64,000 nucleotides of DNA from Perspicuibacillus lycopersici (GCF_025660475.1 NZ_JAOUSF010000002.1:372001-436000), one strand, 5' to 3'. Positions 35,444-44,393 are shown, numbered from the stretch's first letter. The notes: a model not told the origin generated them from the sequence alone. Numbers and translations: made by a program.

Positions 35444-35893
35444 GTGAAATATAAAAAATTTAACAAAACATTTCAATTGGTAGCAATAAAAGGTACTAGT
35501 GATTTTGCTAGTTTTGGTTCTGTTGTTCCAAAGGCTGCCCAACAGTTTCTCGTTCGGGTAGATGAGATTGATCATCGTTCTGGGACAGAAATTGCAATCT
35601 TTGAACCGAAATTAGGCGAGTATCATTTAGAAGGTAGCTTTTATGTAGGCATGACGGTTAACGAAACAATGACGGAAACACCACCTGGCATGGATTATAT
35701 CGAGTTACATCATGAGTATGTTACAACTAGGGGCAATATAAGGAATATCGCGAGTCTTCATCAGCAATTATTAAATTGGTCGATCGAGCAAGGATATAAA
35801 CGAAATTTAGACACTTATATCGTAGAAACGTACCACCCATTGGAAAATGGTACAGAAGAAGTGGAAATTTACTTACCAATCCATTCTCAATAG
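35444..35893 (+). CDS. GyrI-like / AraC effector-binding domain protein
   Basis: 149 residues from a GTG at 35444, after AAAGGGGATATGTA; the longer frame has no site. It reads as a stand-alone small-molecule-binding domain of the GyrI/SOUL-BRE type: 'VAIKGTSDF' first strand, 'GEYHLEGSFYVGMTVNE', and the closing 'EEVEIYLPIHS' that is very typical. Such proteins bind drugs or other amphipathic ligands, some with hydrolase activity. No regulator domain is attached. Confidence 0.75.
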   Translation: MKYKKFNKTFQLVAIKGTSDFASFGSVVPKAAQQFLVRVDEIDHRSGTEIAIFEPKLGEYHLEGSFYVGMTVNETMTETPPGMDYIELHHEYVTTRGNIRNIASLHQQLLNWSIEQGYKRNLDTYIVETYHPLENGTEEVEIYLPIHSQ

Positions 35894-36094
35894 CATACAT
35901 TTTGTTGGTAGGATAACCAAATTTAGATCTGCAGCCGTTCATTTACTAGAATGGCTGTTTTTTATTCCAACAGAGAAATTTTCACTACCTTTACCATACT
36001 TCATTAAAAATCCACGATTATCCGAGTAATAAATTCCCCTCTCGCAAATATAATGTGTAAAGTATGATGGAAATGAGAAAAGGAGTGAGTGAAC

Positions 36095-36385
36095 ATGTTA
36101 GTAAAAACATTCCTTCTAAATAATAAAGTTGGTCTGTATACGAAACCATCGACTGTATTATCGGAAACTGCTAGTCGTTATGTTTCTGATATCCAAATTG
36201 AGTACAACGGACGGAGTGTCGATGCAAAATCGATTATGGGCGTCTTATCACTTGCCGTTCCTAGTGGCAAGGAAGTCATCGTTCGAATTGCCGGGGAGGA
36301 TGATCGAATGGCAATGGAGGAAATCAAAAAATTATTTGAAACCGAATTTGTGGAAATAACCGAATCAGCGCTTTGCGAGTCGTAA
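36095..36385 (+). CDS. HPr-like protein with Tyr in place of the active His15 (Crh-like)
   Basis: 96 residues from the ATG at 36095, nine bases after AAAGGAG; a GTG at 36089 is too close. The fold and length match HPr, and the regulatory Ser46 in 'DAKSIMGVLSLAVPSG' is in the exact position. The phosphocarrier site, normally 'GIHARPATV', reads 'GLYTKPSTV': His15 is Tyr15 and Arg17 is Lys17. It therefore cannot pass phosphate from EI to PTS transporters. By analogy with Bacillus Crh (Gln15), it may serve only as a CcpA cofactor when Ser46 is phosphorylated. It is monocistronic with its own terminator. Confidence 0.85.
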   Translation: MLVKTFLLNNKVGLYTKPSTVLSETASRYVSDIQIEYNGRSVDAKSIMGVLSLAVPSGKEVIVRIAGEDDRMAMEEIKKLFETEFVEITESALCES

Positions 36386-36502
36386 AAATAATTTTCAAAA
36401 AAATGTTTACGCCCTATCAACAAGTGGTATACAAACAACGGGTATAAGACGTGTCTAGGTTACCATTATCTAAGGTTACCCATGGGGATGGGGGCTTAGA
36501 GA

Positions 36503-36540
36503 TAGGGCCGCTCCTTTGGAGTTGGCCCTTATATTTTTTT
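36503..36540 (+). terminator. Rho-independent terminator after the HPr-like gene
   Basis: AGGGCC-GCTCC pairs with GGAGTT-GGCCCT, then TATATTTTTTT. Confidence 0.85.
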
Positions 36541-36776
36541 GCAAAAATCACCCAACTAGTTCCTTGTCGAATCACGCGTCAACATTTTCTACGAAACGCC
36601 CGATTCCCAACACATTCCTTCCATTTTAAACAAACGTTTGTTTAAACTATTTTGTAGAAAAATAGATTATCCCTTTCCCTTTCCCTTATACATTCTAATG
36701 AACACCATCCTACTCTCTGTCGAATCATGCGATTACTATTTCTTCCATATCCAACATTTCCAATACATCCTTCAAA

Positions 36777-37010
36777 GAGGCTGGGACAAAAGTATTTTTA
36801 TGTAAGAGAATCCGAACAAAGTTAAGTAGGTAAATTCGCTCCGGAAATATACTTCGCTTTCCGCGGGCATGGCCTTAGCCTCCTCCTCCGCTACGCTTCG
36901 TGCGGGGTCTTCGGCTCATGCTTTTCCCGCAGGAGTCTACGTATATTTCCTCCGCTGTCCGAATTATTGTTCGTCTTACATTTAAACATCAATTGTTATG
37001 TCCCAGCCTC
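36777..37010. repeat. Dispersed ~235-bp repeat, copy 3 (inverted)
   Basis: Same element as copies 1 and 2, in reverse orientation, with identical 12-base ends. Nothing else visible in 36541-37100. Confidence 0.85.
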
Positions 37011-37103
37011 TTTTTGCAGAAATATGTATTTACTCATTACGAAACAAGCTGTTTGCCTGATAAGCAATAAACTTTCCATTCTGATTTTTTAATCAAAAAA
37101 GTA

Positions 37104-37132
37104 TTGACATTTCCTCGAATAGACTGTAAAGT
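37104..37132 (+). promoter_or_regulatory. Promoter of the met operon
   Basis: -35 TTGACA (37104-37109), 17-base spacer, -10 TAAAGT (37127-37132). About 30 bases upstream of the first riboswitch. Confidence 0.65.
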
Positions 37133-37162
37133 ACATATTATGTTAAAATAGTAAAAATTACT

Positions 37163-37260
37163 TCTTATCAAGAGAGGTGGAGGGACTGGCCCTATGATAC
37201 CTCGGCAGCGGACATTTGTACCGTGCCAATTCCAGCAAGGTTACTTGAGAGATAGGAAGA
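37163..37260 (+). promoter_or_regulatory. SAM-I riboswitch (S box), first of two
   Basis: The S-box signature is complete: TCTTATCAAGAGAGGTGGAG, then GGACTGGCCC, ATGATACCTCGGCA, GTGCCAATTCCAGCAA and the closing GAGAGATAGGAAGA that pairs back with TCTTATC. It binds S-adenosylmethionine and turns off the downstream operon. Confidence 0.95.
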
Positions 37261-37282
37261 GGATAATGAACGGGAACGTTTT

Positions 37283-37308
37283 AACCTCTTCTTATGGAAG
37301 AGGTTTTT
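37283..37308 (+). terminator. Terminator of the first SAM riboswitch
   Basis: AACCTCTTC, loop TTAT, GGAAGAGGTT, then TTTT. Its 5' arm can pair with the GGAAGAGG end of the aptamer (antiterminator). Confidence 0.85.
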
Positions 37309-37326
37309 TAATTTCATACAATAACA

Positions 37327-37428
37327 TTCTTATCTAGAGAGGCGGAGGGACTGGCCCTATGATACCTCGGCAACGGACATTTGTACCGTGCCAATTCCAG
37401 CAAGCGTAACGCTTGGGAGATAAGAAGA
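37327..37428 (+). promoter_or_regulatory. SAM-I riboswitch (S box), second of two
   Basis: TTCTTATCTAGAGAGGCGGA, GGACTGGCCC, ATGATACCTCGGCAACGGAC, GTGCCAATTCCAGCAAGCG and the closing GGGAGATAAGAAG. It is nearly the same as the first aptamer in its core but differs in P4 and P1, so it is an old duplication or has been under separate drift. Confidence 0.95.
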
Positions 37429-37450
37429 GAATCACGATATTGTCGTGCTC

Positions 37451-37481
37451 CCTTCTTCTGTCCCGAAGAAGGTTTTTTTTT
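37451..37481 (+). terminator. Terminator of the second SAM riboswitch
   Basis: CCTTCTTC, loop TGTCCC, GAAGAAGG, then nine T. It is followed by the metN ribosome binding site. Confidence 0.9.
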
Positions 37482-37529
37482 GCCAATATGCGCAAAACAA
37501 CAAGAATTCCATGCAAAGGAGATGTCTAT

Positions 37530-38558
37530 ATGATTGAGTTTCAGAATCTTGTAAAGATTTATAACAGCGGCGGAAAAGAAGTTCATGCCTTAAATAATGT
37601 CAATCTAAAAGTAAACAAAGGAGAAATCTACGGAGTTGTTGGATACAGTGGTGCCGGAAAAAGCTCCCTCATCCGCTGTGTCAATTATTTAGAACGGCCA
37701 ACATCCGGAAAAGTCATTGTCGATGGACATGATTTATCAAAGCTATCGGAAAAAGCCATTCGTGACGTGAAGAAAAATATCGGGATGGTGTTCCAGCATT
37801 TTAATCTATTAAACTCGAAAACTGTTTTTGCCAATGTTGCGATGCCATTAGTTCTCGCAAAGACACCAAAGGATAAAGTAATAAAACGGGTAACCGAATT
37901 ACTTGAATTTGTCGGCTTAGCAGACAAAGCGGATGTCTACCCTGACCAATTATCTGGTGGGCAAAAGCAACGGATCGGTATTGCGCGTGCATTAGCAACT
38001 CAACCATCGATATTACTGTGTGATGAGGCAACGTCTGCACTCGACCCACAAACAACAAGCTCCATTCTCGAGCTTTTGAAAAAAATTAACGAAGAATATA
38101 AGATTACGATTTTAATGATTACCCATGAAATGTCCGTTATCCGCCAAGTTTGTGACCGAGTAGCAGTAATGGAAGATGGAAAAGTCATTGAAGAAGGATC
38201 CGTATTTGACGTCTTTTCTGCGCCAAAAACAAAAACGGCACAAAACTTCGTTAGTACCGTCATGCATGATCAGCTGCCAGAGTCAATTTTAAACATGATA
38301 AAGGAAAATGGTACGAAGAACGTTATTCGTATTCATTTTATCGGTCAATCCACTGGCAAGCCACTTTTATCTCAGCTGGCGAAGAAATTTGATATTGATA
38401 CAAATGTCCTATTCGGTAATATTACCGAGCTGCAAGGAATTCCATACGGAAACATCATCGTCGAGCTGCAAGGCCCAGATACTGAGGTGCAACGTGCTCT
38501 ACAATATATGACAACTAATGAAATCAGCTATAAGGAAGTGAATACATATGTTAGTTAA
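37530..38558 (+). CDS. metN: Methionine ABC importer ATPase
   Basis: 342 residues from the ATG at 37530 after CAAAGGAGATGTC; the frame is open upstream only because it runs through the riboswitch terminator. Walker A 'GYSGAGKSS' (38-46), signature 'LSGGQKQR' (141-148), Walker B 'ILLCDE' (161-166), then a C-terminal NIL domain (about 265-342) that senses methionine and causes trans-inhibition. It drives D/L-methionine uptake with MetI and MetQ. The metI ATG lies 11 bases inside its 3' end. Confidence 0.95.
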   Translation: MIEFQNLVKIYNSGGKEVHALNNVNLKVNKGEIYGVVGYSGAGKSSLIRCVNYLERPTSGKVIVDGHDLSKLSEKAIRDVKKNIGMVFQHFNLLNSKTVFANVAMPLVLAKTPKDKVIKRVTELLEFVGLADKADVYPDQLSGGQKQRIGIARALATQPSILLCDEATSALDPQTTSSILELLKKINEEYKITILMITHEMSVIRQVCDRVAVMEDGKVIEEGSVFDVFSAPKTKTAQNFVSTVMHDQLPESILNMIKENGTKNVIRIHFIGQSTGKPLLSQLAKKFDIDTNVLFGNITELQGIPYGNIIVELQGPDTEVQRALQYMTTNEISYKEVNTYVS

Positions 38559-39198
38559 CTCCGATCAAATCATCGAAGCACTAATAGAAACAATCGAAAT
38601 GGTTGGCTTATCGCTCCTTTTCTCGGCAATTCTTGGTCTACCACTAGGAATTTTGCTTTATGCTACACGCAAAGGACAAATACTAGAAAACCTGCCATTA
38701 TTCAATGTACTAAATGTGATTATTAATATTTTCCGGTCCGTTCCATTCATTATTTTACTGGTTGCAATCATCCCAATTACCCGACTAATTGTTGGTTCAT
38801 CCATCGGAACGGCCGCAGCAATTGTGCCGCTTGTGTTTTATGCAGGACCATATATTGCAAGATTAGTAGAAAGCTCGCTCTTGGAAGTTGACCACGGCGT
38901 TCTTGAAGCAGCGGAAGCGATGGGTGCTACCCCCTTCCAAACGATTTTCCGATTTGTTTTACCAGAGGCATTAAGCTCATTAGTTCTGAATTTCACGATT
39001 GCCACAATCGGTCTTGTCGGTGCATCCGCCATGGCAGGTACGGTTGGTGGCGGCGGTATCGGGGATCTTGCCATTACCTATGGTTACCAACGCTTTGACA
39101 CCGTTACAATGCTAATCACGGTTGTCATTCTTATCATCTTAGTCCAAGGACTACAATCCCTTGGCAATCTTTTATCAAAAAAAATCAGAAGAAGATAA
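38548..39198 (+). CDS. metI: Methionine ABC importer permease
   Basis: 216 residues, five predicted membrane helices, with the EAA loop 'EAAEAMGATPFQTIFRFVLPEA' region near 130-150 and the closing 'GGGGIGDLAITYGYQRFD' typical of MetI. Overlaps metN by 11 bases, so translation is coupled. Inner-membrane channel of the methionine importer. Confidence 0.95.
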   Translation: MLVNSDQIIEALIETIEMVGLSLLFSAILGLPLGILLYATRKGQILENLPLFNVLNVIINIFRSVPFIILLVAIIPITRLIVGSSIGTAAAIVPLVFYAGPYIARLVESSLLEVDHGVLEAAEAMGATPFQTIFRFVLPEALSSLVLNFTIATIGLVGASAMAGTVGGGGIGDLAITYGYQRFDTVTMLITVVILIILVQGLQSLGNLLSKKIRRR

Positions 39199-39216
39199 TT
39201 CAGGAGGAAAAACATC

Positions 39217-40038
39217 ATGAAAAAAATTGTATTAGCATTATTGGTTTTAGCATTAGCAGTATTTACAACGGCTTGTTCCGATTCAGACACGAAAAAAATT
39301 AAGCTTGCTATTAGCGGTACAGATACTCGTATGTGGGATTATGTTGCTGAAAAAGCGAAAAAAGAAGGCATTGATATTGAAATTGTTTCCTTTAATGACT
39401 ATGTATTACCAAACACTGCCCTTGCAGAAGGGGAAGTAAATGTAAATGCCTTCCAAACGGTGGCATATTTTGACCAATTCATTAAAGAACATGATTTAGA
39501 CTTAGTACCACTTGCAACAACTGTTATTGCACCAATGGCGATTTTCTCAGATAAAGTAGAGGATGTAGCCGACATTCCAGAAGGTGGCGAAATTGCGATT
39601 CCAAACGATCCATCCAATGGCGGTAGAGCCCTTCTTTTACTTCAAGAAGCAGGCTTAATCACATTAGCAGATGATTATACAAACCAATTACGTAATGTGG
39701 AAACAGATATTGTTGACAATCCAAAAAATCTTAAAATCACACCTGTAGTTGCAGCACAAACACCAAGAGTATTACCAGACGTTGCTGCATCTGTAATCAA
39801 TAATGGTATTGCAAATGATGCTGGATTGAATCCATTAAATGATTCCATTTTCCATGAAGATGACACAGCAACAGACTACATTAACATCATTGCAGTACGC
39901 GCAGAAGACAAAGACGACGAAACATTAAAACGCATTGGCGAATTATTCCAAGAAGACGACACAGCAGAATTTATCGAAAAAGAATATGACGGTACATTAA
40001 TCCCAACTTTTGTACCACTTGAGAACATCGGTTGGTAA
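39217..40038 (+). CDS. metQ: Methionine-binding lipoprotein
   Basis: 273 residues after AGGAGGAAAAACATC. Signal peptide with lipobox 'TTAC' (Cys20). The NlpA/MetQ pattern is clear: 'SGTDTRMWDYVAEKAKKEG', 'FNDYVLPNTALAEGEVNVNA', 'QTVAYFDQFIKEHDLDLVP' and 'IPNDPSNGGRALLLLQEAG'. It delivers methionine (or methionine sulfoxide and related compounds) to MetNI. Last of the three importer genes; the next gene is 220 bases on. Confidence 0.95.
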   Translation: MKKIVLALLVLALAVFTTACSDSDTKKIKLAISGTDTRMWDYVAEKAKKEGIDIEIVSFNDYVLPNTALAEGEVNVNAFQTVAYFDQFIKEHDLDLVPLATTVIAPMAIFSDKVEDVADIPEGGEIAIPNDPSNGGRALLLLQEAGLITLADDYTNQLRNVETDIVDNPKNLKITPVVAAQTPRVLPDVAASVINNGIANDAGLNPLNDSIFHEDDTATDYINIIAVRAEDKDDETLKRIGELFQEDDTAEFIEKEYDGTLIPTFVPLENIGW

Positions 40039-40210
40039 TAAGAAAGGCTTGGAAAGCACCATCCTAAAATTTATAAAACAAGGCTTTTCATGCATAGATT
40101 TTTTAAGTGGCCTGCAGACTGAATACACTCCGCGCATCCATTTAGGTGAGCGGTTAGTCTAGCTGCGACTCAGCAACCGTTATAACATACATCCAAAAAA
40201 ATTAACAAAA

Positions 40211-40240
40211 AAGAAGGAAGCTGCTTGCTCCTTCTTTTTT
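40211..40240 (+). terminator. Terminator or attenuator between metQ and the amidohydrolase gene
   Basis: AAGAAGGA, loop AGCTGCTTGC, TCCTTCTT, then TTTT, only ten bases before the next ribosome binding site. The upstream 170 bases contain further stems (CGGTTAGTC / GACTCAGCAACCG), so this may be a regulated leader; I recognise no known riboswitch class in it. Confidence 0.7.
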
Positions 40241-40258
40241 CAAAGGAGGAACTATCAA

Positions 40259-41455
40259 ATGACAAATTGGAAAGAAACGATTATCGCAAATGTGGAAGGA
40301 AATAAAGAACGTTACCTTGATGCAAGCCATCAAATTCACGCTAATCCGGAAATTGGCAACGAGGAATTTTTTGCTTCTGGTTTACTAACAGAAATACTTG
40401 TGAATGAAGGATTTGAGGTAGAAAAGGCGGTGGCTGGTCACGAGACATCTTTTGTCGCACGGAAAAAATCAGCGAAGCCTGGTCCAGCGATTGCATTTCT
40501 TGCAGAATATGACGCCCTCCCTGGTCTTGGCCATGCATGTGGACATAATATTATCGGGACGATGAGTGTTGCTGCGGCAATTGCGTTAAGTAAAGTGATT
40601 GACGAAACCGGTGGCGAGGCGGTTGTATTTGGTACCCCTGCAGAAGAAGGCGGTCCAAATGGCAGTGCGAAAGGAAGCTTTGTTAAACACGGACTAGTCG
40701 AAGGAATTGATGCCGCAATGATGATTCATCCGATGGGCTCAACTGGATTGACAACGAATTCCTTAGCCGTTGATCCCCTTGATTTTGAGTACATTGGAAA
40801 ATCTGCACACGCAGCATCCGCTCCCCATATGGGCATCAATGCGCTAGACGCGGTTATCCAATTGTTCAACGGAATTAATGCACTAAGACAACAGCTAACA
40901 GACGATGTTCGTATTCACGGAATCATTACCCATGGTGGCGATGCACCAAACATCATTCCGGAATATGCAAAAGCAAGATTTTACATCCGCGCGGCAACTA
41001 GAACTCGCCTCAATGAAGTTACCGAGAAAGTAAAAGCAGTTGCAGAAGGTGCTGCCCTTGCAACAGGAGCAAAATTAAATGTTATCGCATTCCAAAACGG
41101 TGTTGATAATCTACTATTAAATGATCGCTACAATGCATTATTTAAAGATATTATCGAGGAGCTTGGAGAGGTAGTTGAGTCTAGAGACGGTGGCATTGGT
41201 TCTACAGATGCAGGCAACATTAGCCAAGTCGTACCAACGATTCATCCTTACATTAAAATTGGTTCCGATGAGCTAATCGCACATACTGTTCCGTTCCGGG
41301 AAGCAGCTGCTTCTGAACGTGGTGATCAAGCATTGATTACGGGAGCGAAGGCACTAGCATTAACTGCATTGAAGCTAATTACAGAGCCTGAAACATTAGA
41401 GGAAATTAAAACAGAGTTTAAGCAAAGAAAAGCGTTAGAGGAGCAAGGGAAATAA
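40259..41455 (+). CDS. M20-family N-acyl-amino-acid amidohydrolase
   Basis: 398 residues after CAAAGGAGG. It shows the M20D layout: 'HQIHANPEIGNEEFF' near 24-38, metal ligands in 'GLGHACGHN' (His92, Cys94, His96), the catalytic 'PAEEGG' (Glu129/Glu130), a dimerisation insert, and 'STDAGNISQVVPTIHPYI' near 320. It is close to the AbgB/YxeP/YkuR-type enzymes that remove acyl groups from amino acids. Placement behind metNIQ suggests release of methionine or a sulfur amino acid from an N-acyl form, which is inference. Confidence 0.88.
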   Translation: MTNWKETIIANVEGNKERYLDASHQIHANPEIGNEEFFASGLLTEILVNEGFEVEKAVAGHETSFVARKKSAKPGPAIAFLAEYDALPGLGHACGHNIIGTMSVAAAIALSKVIDETGGEAVVFGTPAEEGGPNGSAKGSFVKHGLVEGIDAAMMIHPMGSTGLTTNSLAVDPLDFEYIGKSAHAASAPHMGINALDAVIQLFNGINALRQQLTDDVRIHGIITHGGDAPNIIPEYAKARFYIRAATRTRLNEVTEKVKAVAEGAALATGAKLNVIAFQNGVDNLLLNDRYNALFKDIIEELGEVVESRDGGIGSTDAGNISQVVPTIHPYIKIGSDELIAHTVPFREAAASERGDQALITGAKALALTALKLITEPETLEEIKTEFKQRKALEEQGK

Positions 41456-41488
41456 GTATTTATTTCTTATTTTCCAATTAACAAAACA

Positions 41489-41537
41489 CTACACCCTGAT
41501 TGTAAATAACAACGGACAATTAGGGTGTAGTTTTTTT
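41489..41537 (+). terminator. Rho-independent terminator of the met/amidohydrolase unit
   Basis: CTACACCCT-ATTGT pairs with ACAAT-AGGGTGTAG, followed by TTTTTTT. Confidence 0.92.
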
Positions 41538-41628
41538 AAGCTATTATCATCTAAATTTTCTATGCTCCCAATAGAAAATGCACAATAAATATAGATGAAA
41601 ATTTTTGCCAGTTAATACATTTCCTTAC

Positions 41629-42345
41629 TTAAATCGTCAAATCGAATGATAAAAACTTAGGCAATTCCTTTTCCCGTTTATCAAGCATCATCTGTTCTGG
41701 CGTAATACCTTGTGCACGCAATATTTCAATGTTTTGCAGTAGGAACTCGTCACTACCAACAATATAGAAAAGGCCATCCTTATCTGCAGCAAGGTTTTTC
41801 ACTTCTGCATAGTAGTCCTCACGATTGTCGACGAACTGTGCGGTGAAATTCTTTTCAGGTGTGGTTTTAAAAATATCCGTGAACAAGAAATCTTTTGATG
41901 AATCGATGTTTAAGGAATGAATTTGGTTGACGTTGTCCGTACGGTCCAAATATGATAGCACAAGCGGCCGAAATGTTGCCAAACCAACACCTGCTGACAG
42001 TAGGTAAATATTTTTCCCTTCTCGTTTAAGTGGTACATTCGAATGGGTTTTAAAAATCGCAACTTCCTTTCCCACTTCCAAATTATTTAAAATCGATTTA
42101 AACTCAGAACACTGCTCTTTAATGCGTGTTGTAATCCCGATTGCGTTCTCGTGCGGTAAAGTGGAGATCGACATGTGGCGAATCAGACTGCGGTTAGGTG
42201 TATCTCCTGCATTGAAGCCTTCTAGTGCGAAATGGGTGTGGGAACCTTCTTCCCATGTAAAGTCTTCCGGACGATCAAGCAAGTATGTTTTCACCTCAGG
42301 TGTTTCCTCTATTATCCTCTTTATTTTCGGCCAATATATTTGCAT
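41629..42345 (-). CDS. Ferredoxin-NADP+ reductase-like flavoprotein oxidoreductase
   Basis: 238 residues after AAGGAGAATATACC. FAD-binding beta-barrel with 'RHMSIST' (Arg56-Ser59, the flavin-binding R-x-x-S) and an NAD(P)-binding domain with 'YLLSAGVGLATFRPLVLSYL' and 'FYIVGSDEFLLQNIEILR'. There is no iron-sulfur domain, so it would need a separate electron partner. Similar short reductases serve flavodoxins, haem or siderophore iron reduction. No partner is adjacent. Confidence 0.8.
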   Translation of the reverse strand: MQIYWPKIKRIIEETPEVKTYLLDRPEDFTWEEGSHTHFALEGFNAGDTPNRSLIRHMSISTLPHENAIGITTRIKEQCSEFKSILNNLEVGKEVAIFKTHSNVPLKREGKNIYLLSAGVGLATFRPLVLSYLDRTDNVNQIHSLNIDSSKDFLFTDIFKTTPEKNFTAQFVDNREDYYAEVKNLAADKDGLFYIVGSDEFLLQNIEILRAQGITPEQMMLDKREKELPKFLSFDLTI

Positions 42346-42568
42346 GGTATATTCTCCTTACTCATTTAGTATCGTTACTATTTAATATACACTAATTGAT
42401 AACAATTCTCAATTAAAAAATTTCCTGTTTCGGATAATTTGTGTGGTTTTAAATTTACTGATAACTTATGGAATATTTTTCTAGCTAGGTCATATCTTCT
42501 TTGCATATAAAAGTCACGAATACATCTTTCCCAATGGCATCATAATAGGATAAAAAGGATGTGAGCAT

Positions 42569-43000
42569 ATGGAAAATGAAATCGTTATGGAGGAGCTAAA
42601 TACATTATTAAGAGGTACTTATATGGGAATACGTTCATTGGAACATTATATCCAAAAGGTAAACAATCCAGATTTAAAGCGTAATTTCCAACAAATGCAG
42701 CAGGAGCAAAAACAAAATGCTCAAAAAATCGCCGAAACAATTCAAAACCTAGGAGGCATTCCAGCGGATGATGAAGGCTTCTCTGGATCAATGCATAGCT
42801 TTATGCACAAATTCATGATTTCTGATAACGACGATAGAGCTATCATTGAAGATGCTTTAAAGGGTTTTGACAAATATGGAGTCGATTATTCGGAAGAACT
42901 TGTAAAAGGTGATTTAGATCCAGGAAGTAAACAAATAGTAGAGGAAGTAATTAATGATAGTAGAAGACATGCTGAGCAATTAAGGAATTTACTTCATTAA
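42569..43000 (+). CDS. DUF2383 ferritin-like protein
   Basis: 143 residues after AAAGGATGTGAGC. Four-helix ferritin-like pattern: 'NTLLRGTYMGIRSLEHYIQK', 'LKRNFQQMQQEQKQNAQKIA', a long central loop with 'GSMHSFMHKF', and 'IVEEVINDSRRHAEQLRNLL' ending in a typical E-x-x-x-x-x-H-x-x-Q motif. Known for Bacillus as a spore- or stress-linked DUF2383 protein with no proved activity. Single gene with terminator. Confidence 0.75.
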   Translation: MENEIVMEELNTLLRGTYMGIRSLEHYIQKVNNPDLKRNFQQMQQEQKQNAQKIAETIQNLGGIPADDEGFSGSMHSFMHKFMISDNDDRAIIEDALKGFDKYGVDYSEELVKGDLDPGSKQIVEEVINDSRRHAEQLRNLLH

Positions 43001-43011
43001 CTACAAAATAG

Positions 43012-43041
43012 ACCACCATCATCTGTATTAATGGTGGTTTT
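43012..43041 (+). terminator. Rho-independent terminator of the DUF2383 gene
   Basis: ACCACCAT, loop CATCTGTATTA, ATGGTGGT, then TTTGT. Confidence 0.85.
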
Positions 43042-43208
43042 GTAGTTGCCCTAGCACCTTCATACCACCCGTTAACCCATTACCTACACGCTTTTCCGAA
43101 AAATCTTCCGAGTATAGCTGCCCCAATCCTCGTTTAGCTCGGTAAGGTCAACAATTTTCCACATATTAAAGAAGGTTTGGCCATTCTTATTAAAGGGATG
43201 GCTTTTTC

Positions 43209-43658
43209 TTAAAATTGAATCAAACTCGTATCAACGGGGGTTACACTTTTAATAAAACGAACCTCTTCTTCCAACAGATTTGGTAAAAAAAATTCTGTAG
43301 CCCAATGTCCCGAATGAAATATAGCTACTTGATCTTTGATTAAGTTTACCGTGAACCATTTAAAGTTCCCATTTTCATCCCGAAAATTTTTCAGCAAATA
43401 CTTTGATAAGCTGGGGGTTTTACTGCCTTTGAAAATAGTGAGATTATCTTCCTTAATAATGTGAAACGCTTGTTTAGGAAGGGACGTCACTGCTTCCATA
43501 ATTCCACGTTCATCATTCCAACAGTGTATTTCAATCGTGTTCGATTTTGCCAAAAAGGGGGCAACTAACGCTACCCAATAATCGTAATTGCCATTTAAAG
43601 GTTTCGGAAACGTTTCTTTATCGATTGTATAGGTTGGTATGTTGAAAGCGATATTCAC
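43209..43658 (-). CDS. Unknown 149-residue protein
   Basis: Starts at a GTG, eight bases after AAGGGGTG. Soluble alpha/beta protein with 'IEIHCWNDERGIMEAVTSL', 'KWFTVNLIKDQVAIFHSGHW' and 'LPNLLEEEVRFIKSVTPV'. No signal peptide. It reads like a small nucleotide- or effector-binding domain but I recognise no family. It is on the same strand as the genes to its right, 170 bases away. Confidence 0.6.
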   Translation of the reverse strand: MNIAFNIPTYTIDKETFPKPLNGNYDYWVALVAPFLAKSNTIEIHCWNDERGIMEAVTSLPKQAFHIIKEDNLTIFKGSKTPSLSKYLLKNFRDENGNFKWFTVNLIKDQVAIFHSGHWATEFFLPNLLEEEVRFIKSVTPVDTSLIQF

Positions 43659-43829
43659 TTTTTTTCACCCCTTACAACAGATTAGATTTTGTTCATCGCA
43701 GCCTATCTTATTGCTGTTTCAAGGATCAGTGATGGTGAAAAAATTTCCTTACGTCATTTTGCTACTGCCTTTGGAATTCCTCAAACGCTACTTGTTTATC
43801 ACGCGTGTATGTGCATCCCAATCGATAAA

Positions 43830-44393
43830 TTAGCTCCGTTTCCACGCATCAATAATTAACGAAGGAAAAACTAGGTTGTCTCCTTGATTTCTTGGATCAA
43901 ATTTCTTTGAACGAAAAATAACACCATCCGCTCCATCCCAATTATTTTGATGAAAATCTCCCTCTTCATCACAGTATTCAAGAAATTCCACTTCAAATCC
44001 AGCACTCTCAAACATATTTTTCAGCGTTTGATAATTGTGCACGATTTTATGGCTTGCTGCCGGGTGATCCTTTGGCCCTGGACCGCCAACCTGGACAATC
44101 GTTTGGTAAGATTCATTTTGGAAAAATCCATCAGGGACTGCACAGCGAATATAACCACCCGGTTTTAAATAGGTGTAACATATTTTAGCTGCCATAACAC
44201 CTTCGTCATAGGAAAGATGCTCCCAAACATGCTCTGCTAAAATAGCAGTCACTGAGTTTGTTTCAAACTTATTTCGCCAAGTTTTTTCCTCTAATAAATT
44301 TAATTCATCCTCCTGTGTATGTAACCAACCCGGGTTATTCACATATTCCCCTGCACCAATAACTACTTTAATATCCTCTATTGTTTTTTTCAT
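43830..44393 (-). CDS. SAM-dependent methyltransferase-like protein (COG4627 type)
   Basis: 187 residues starting at the ATG that overlaps the TGA of the phosphotransferase gene by four bases (ATGA), so the pair is translationally coupled. Motif I is the variant 'KVVIGAGEYVNNPGWLH'; 'ILAEHVWEHLSYDEG' and 'LKPGGYIRCAVPDGFF' are the later class I methyltransferase motifs. The type resembles predicted methyltransferases found in glycan or small-molecule clusters. Substrate unknown; the coupled phosphotransferase suggests a shared pathway. Confidence 0.75.
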   Translation of the reverse strand: MKKTIEDIKVVIGAGEYVNNPGWLHTQEDELNLLEEKTWRNKFETNSVTAILAEHVWEHLSYDEGVMAAKICYTYLKPGGYIRCAVPDGFFQNESYQTIVQVGGPGPKDHPAASHKIVHNYQTLKNMFESAGFEVEFLEYCDEEGDFHQNNWDGADGVIFRSKKFDPRNQGDNLVFPSLIIDAWKRS

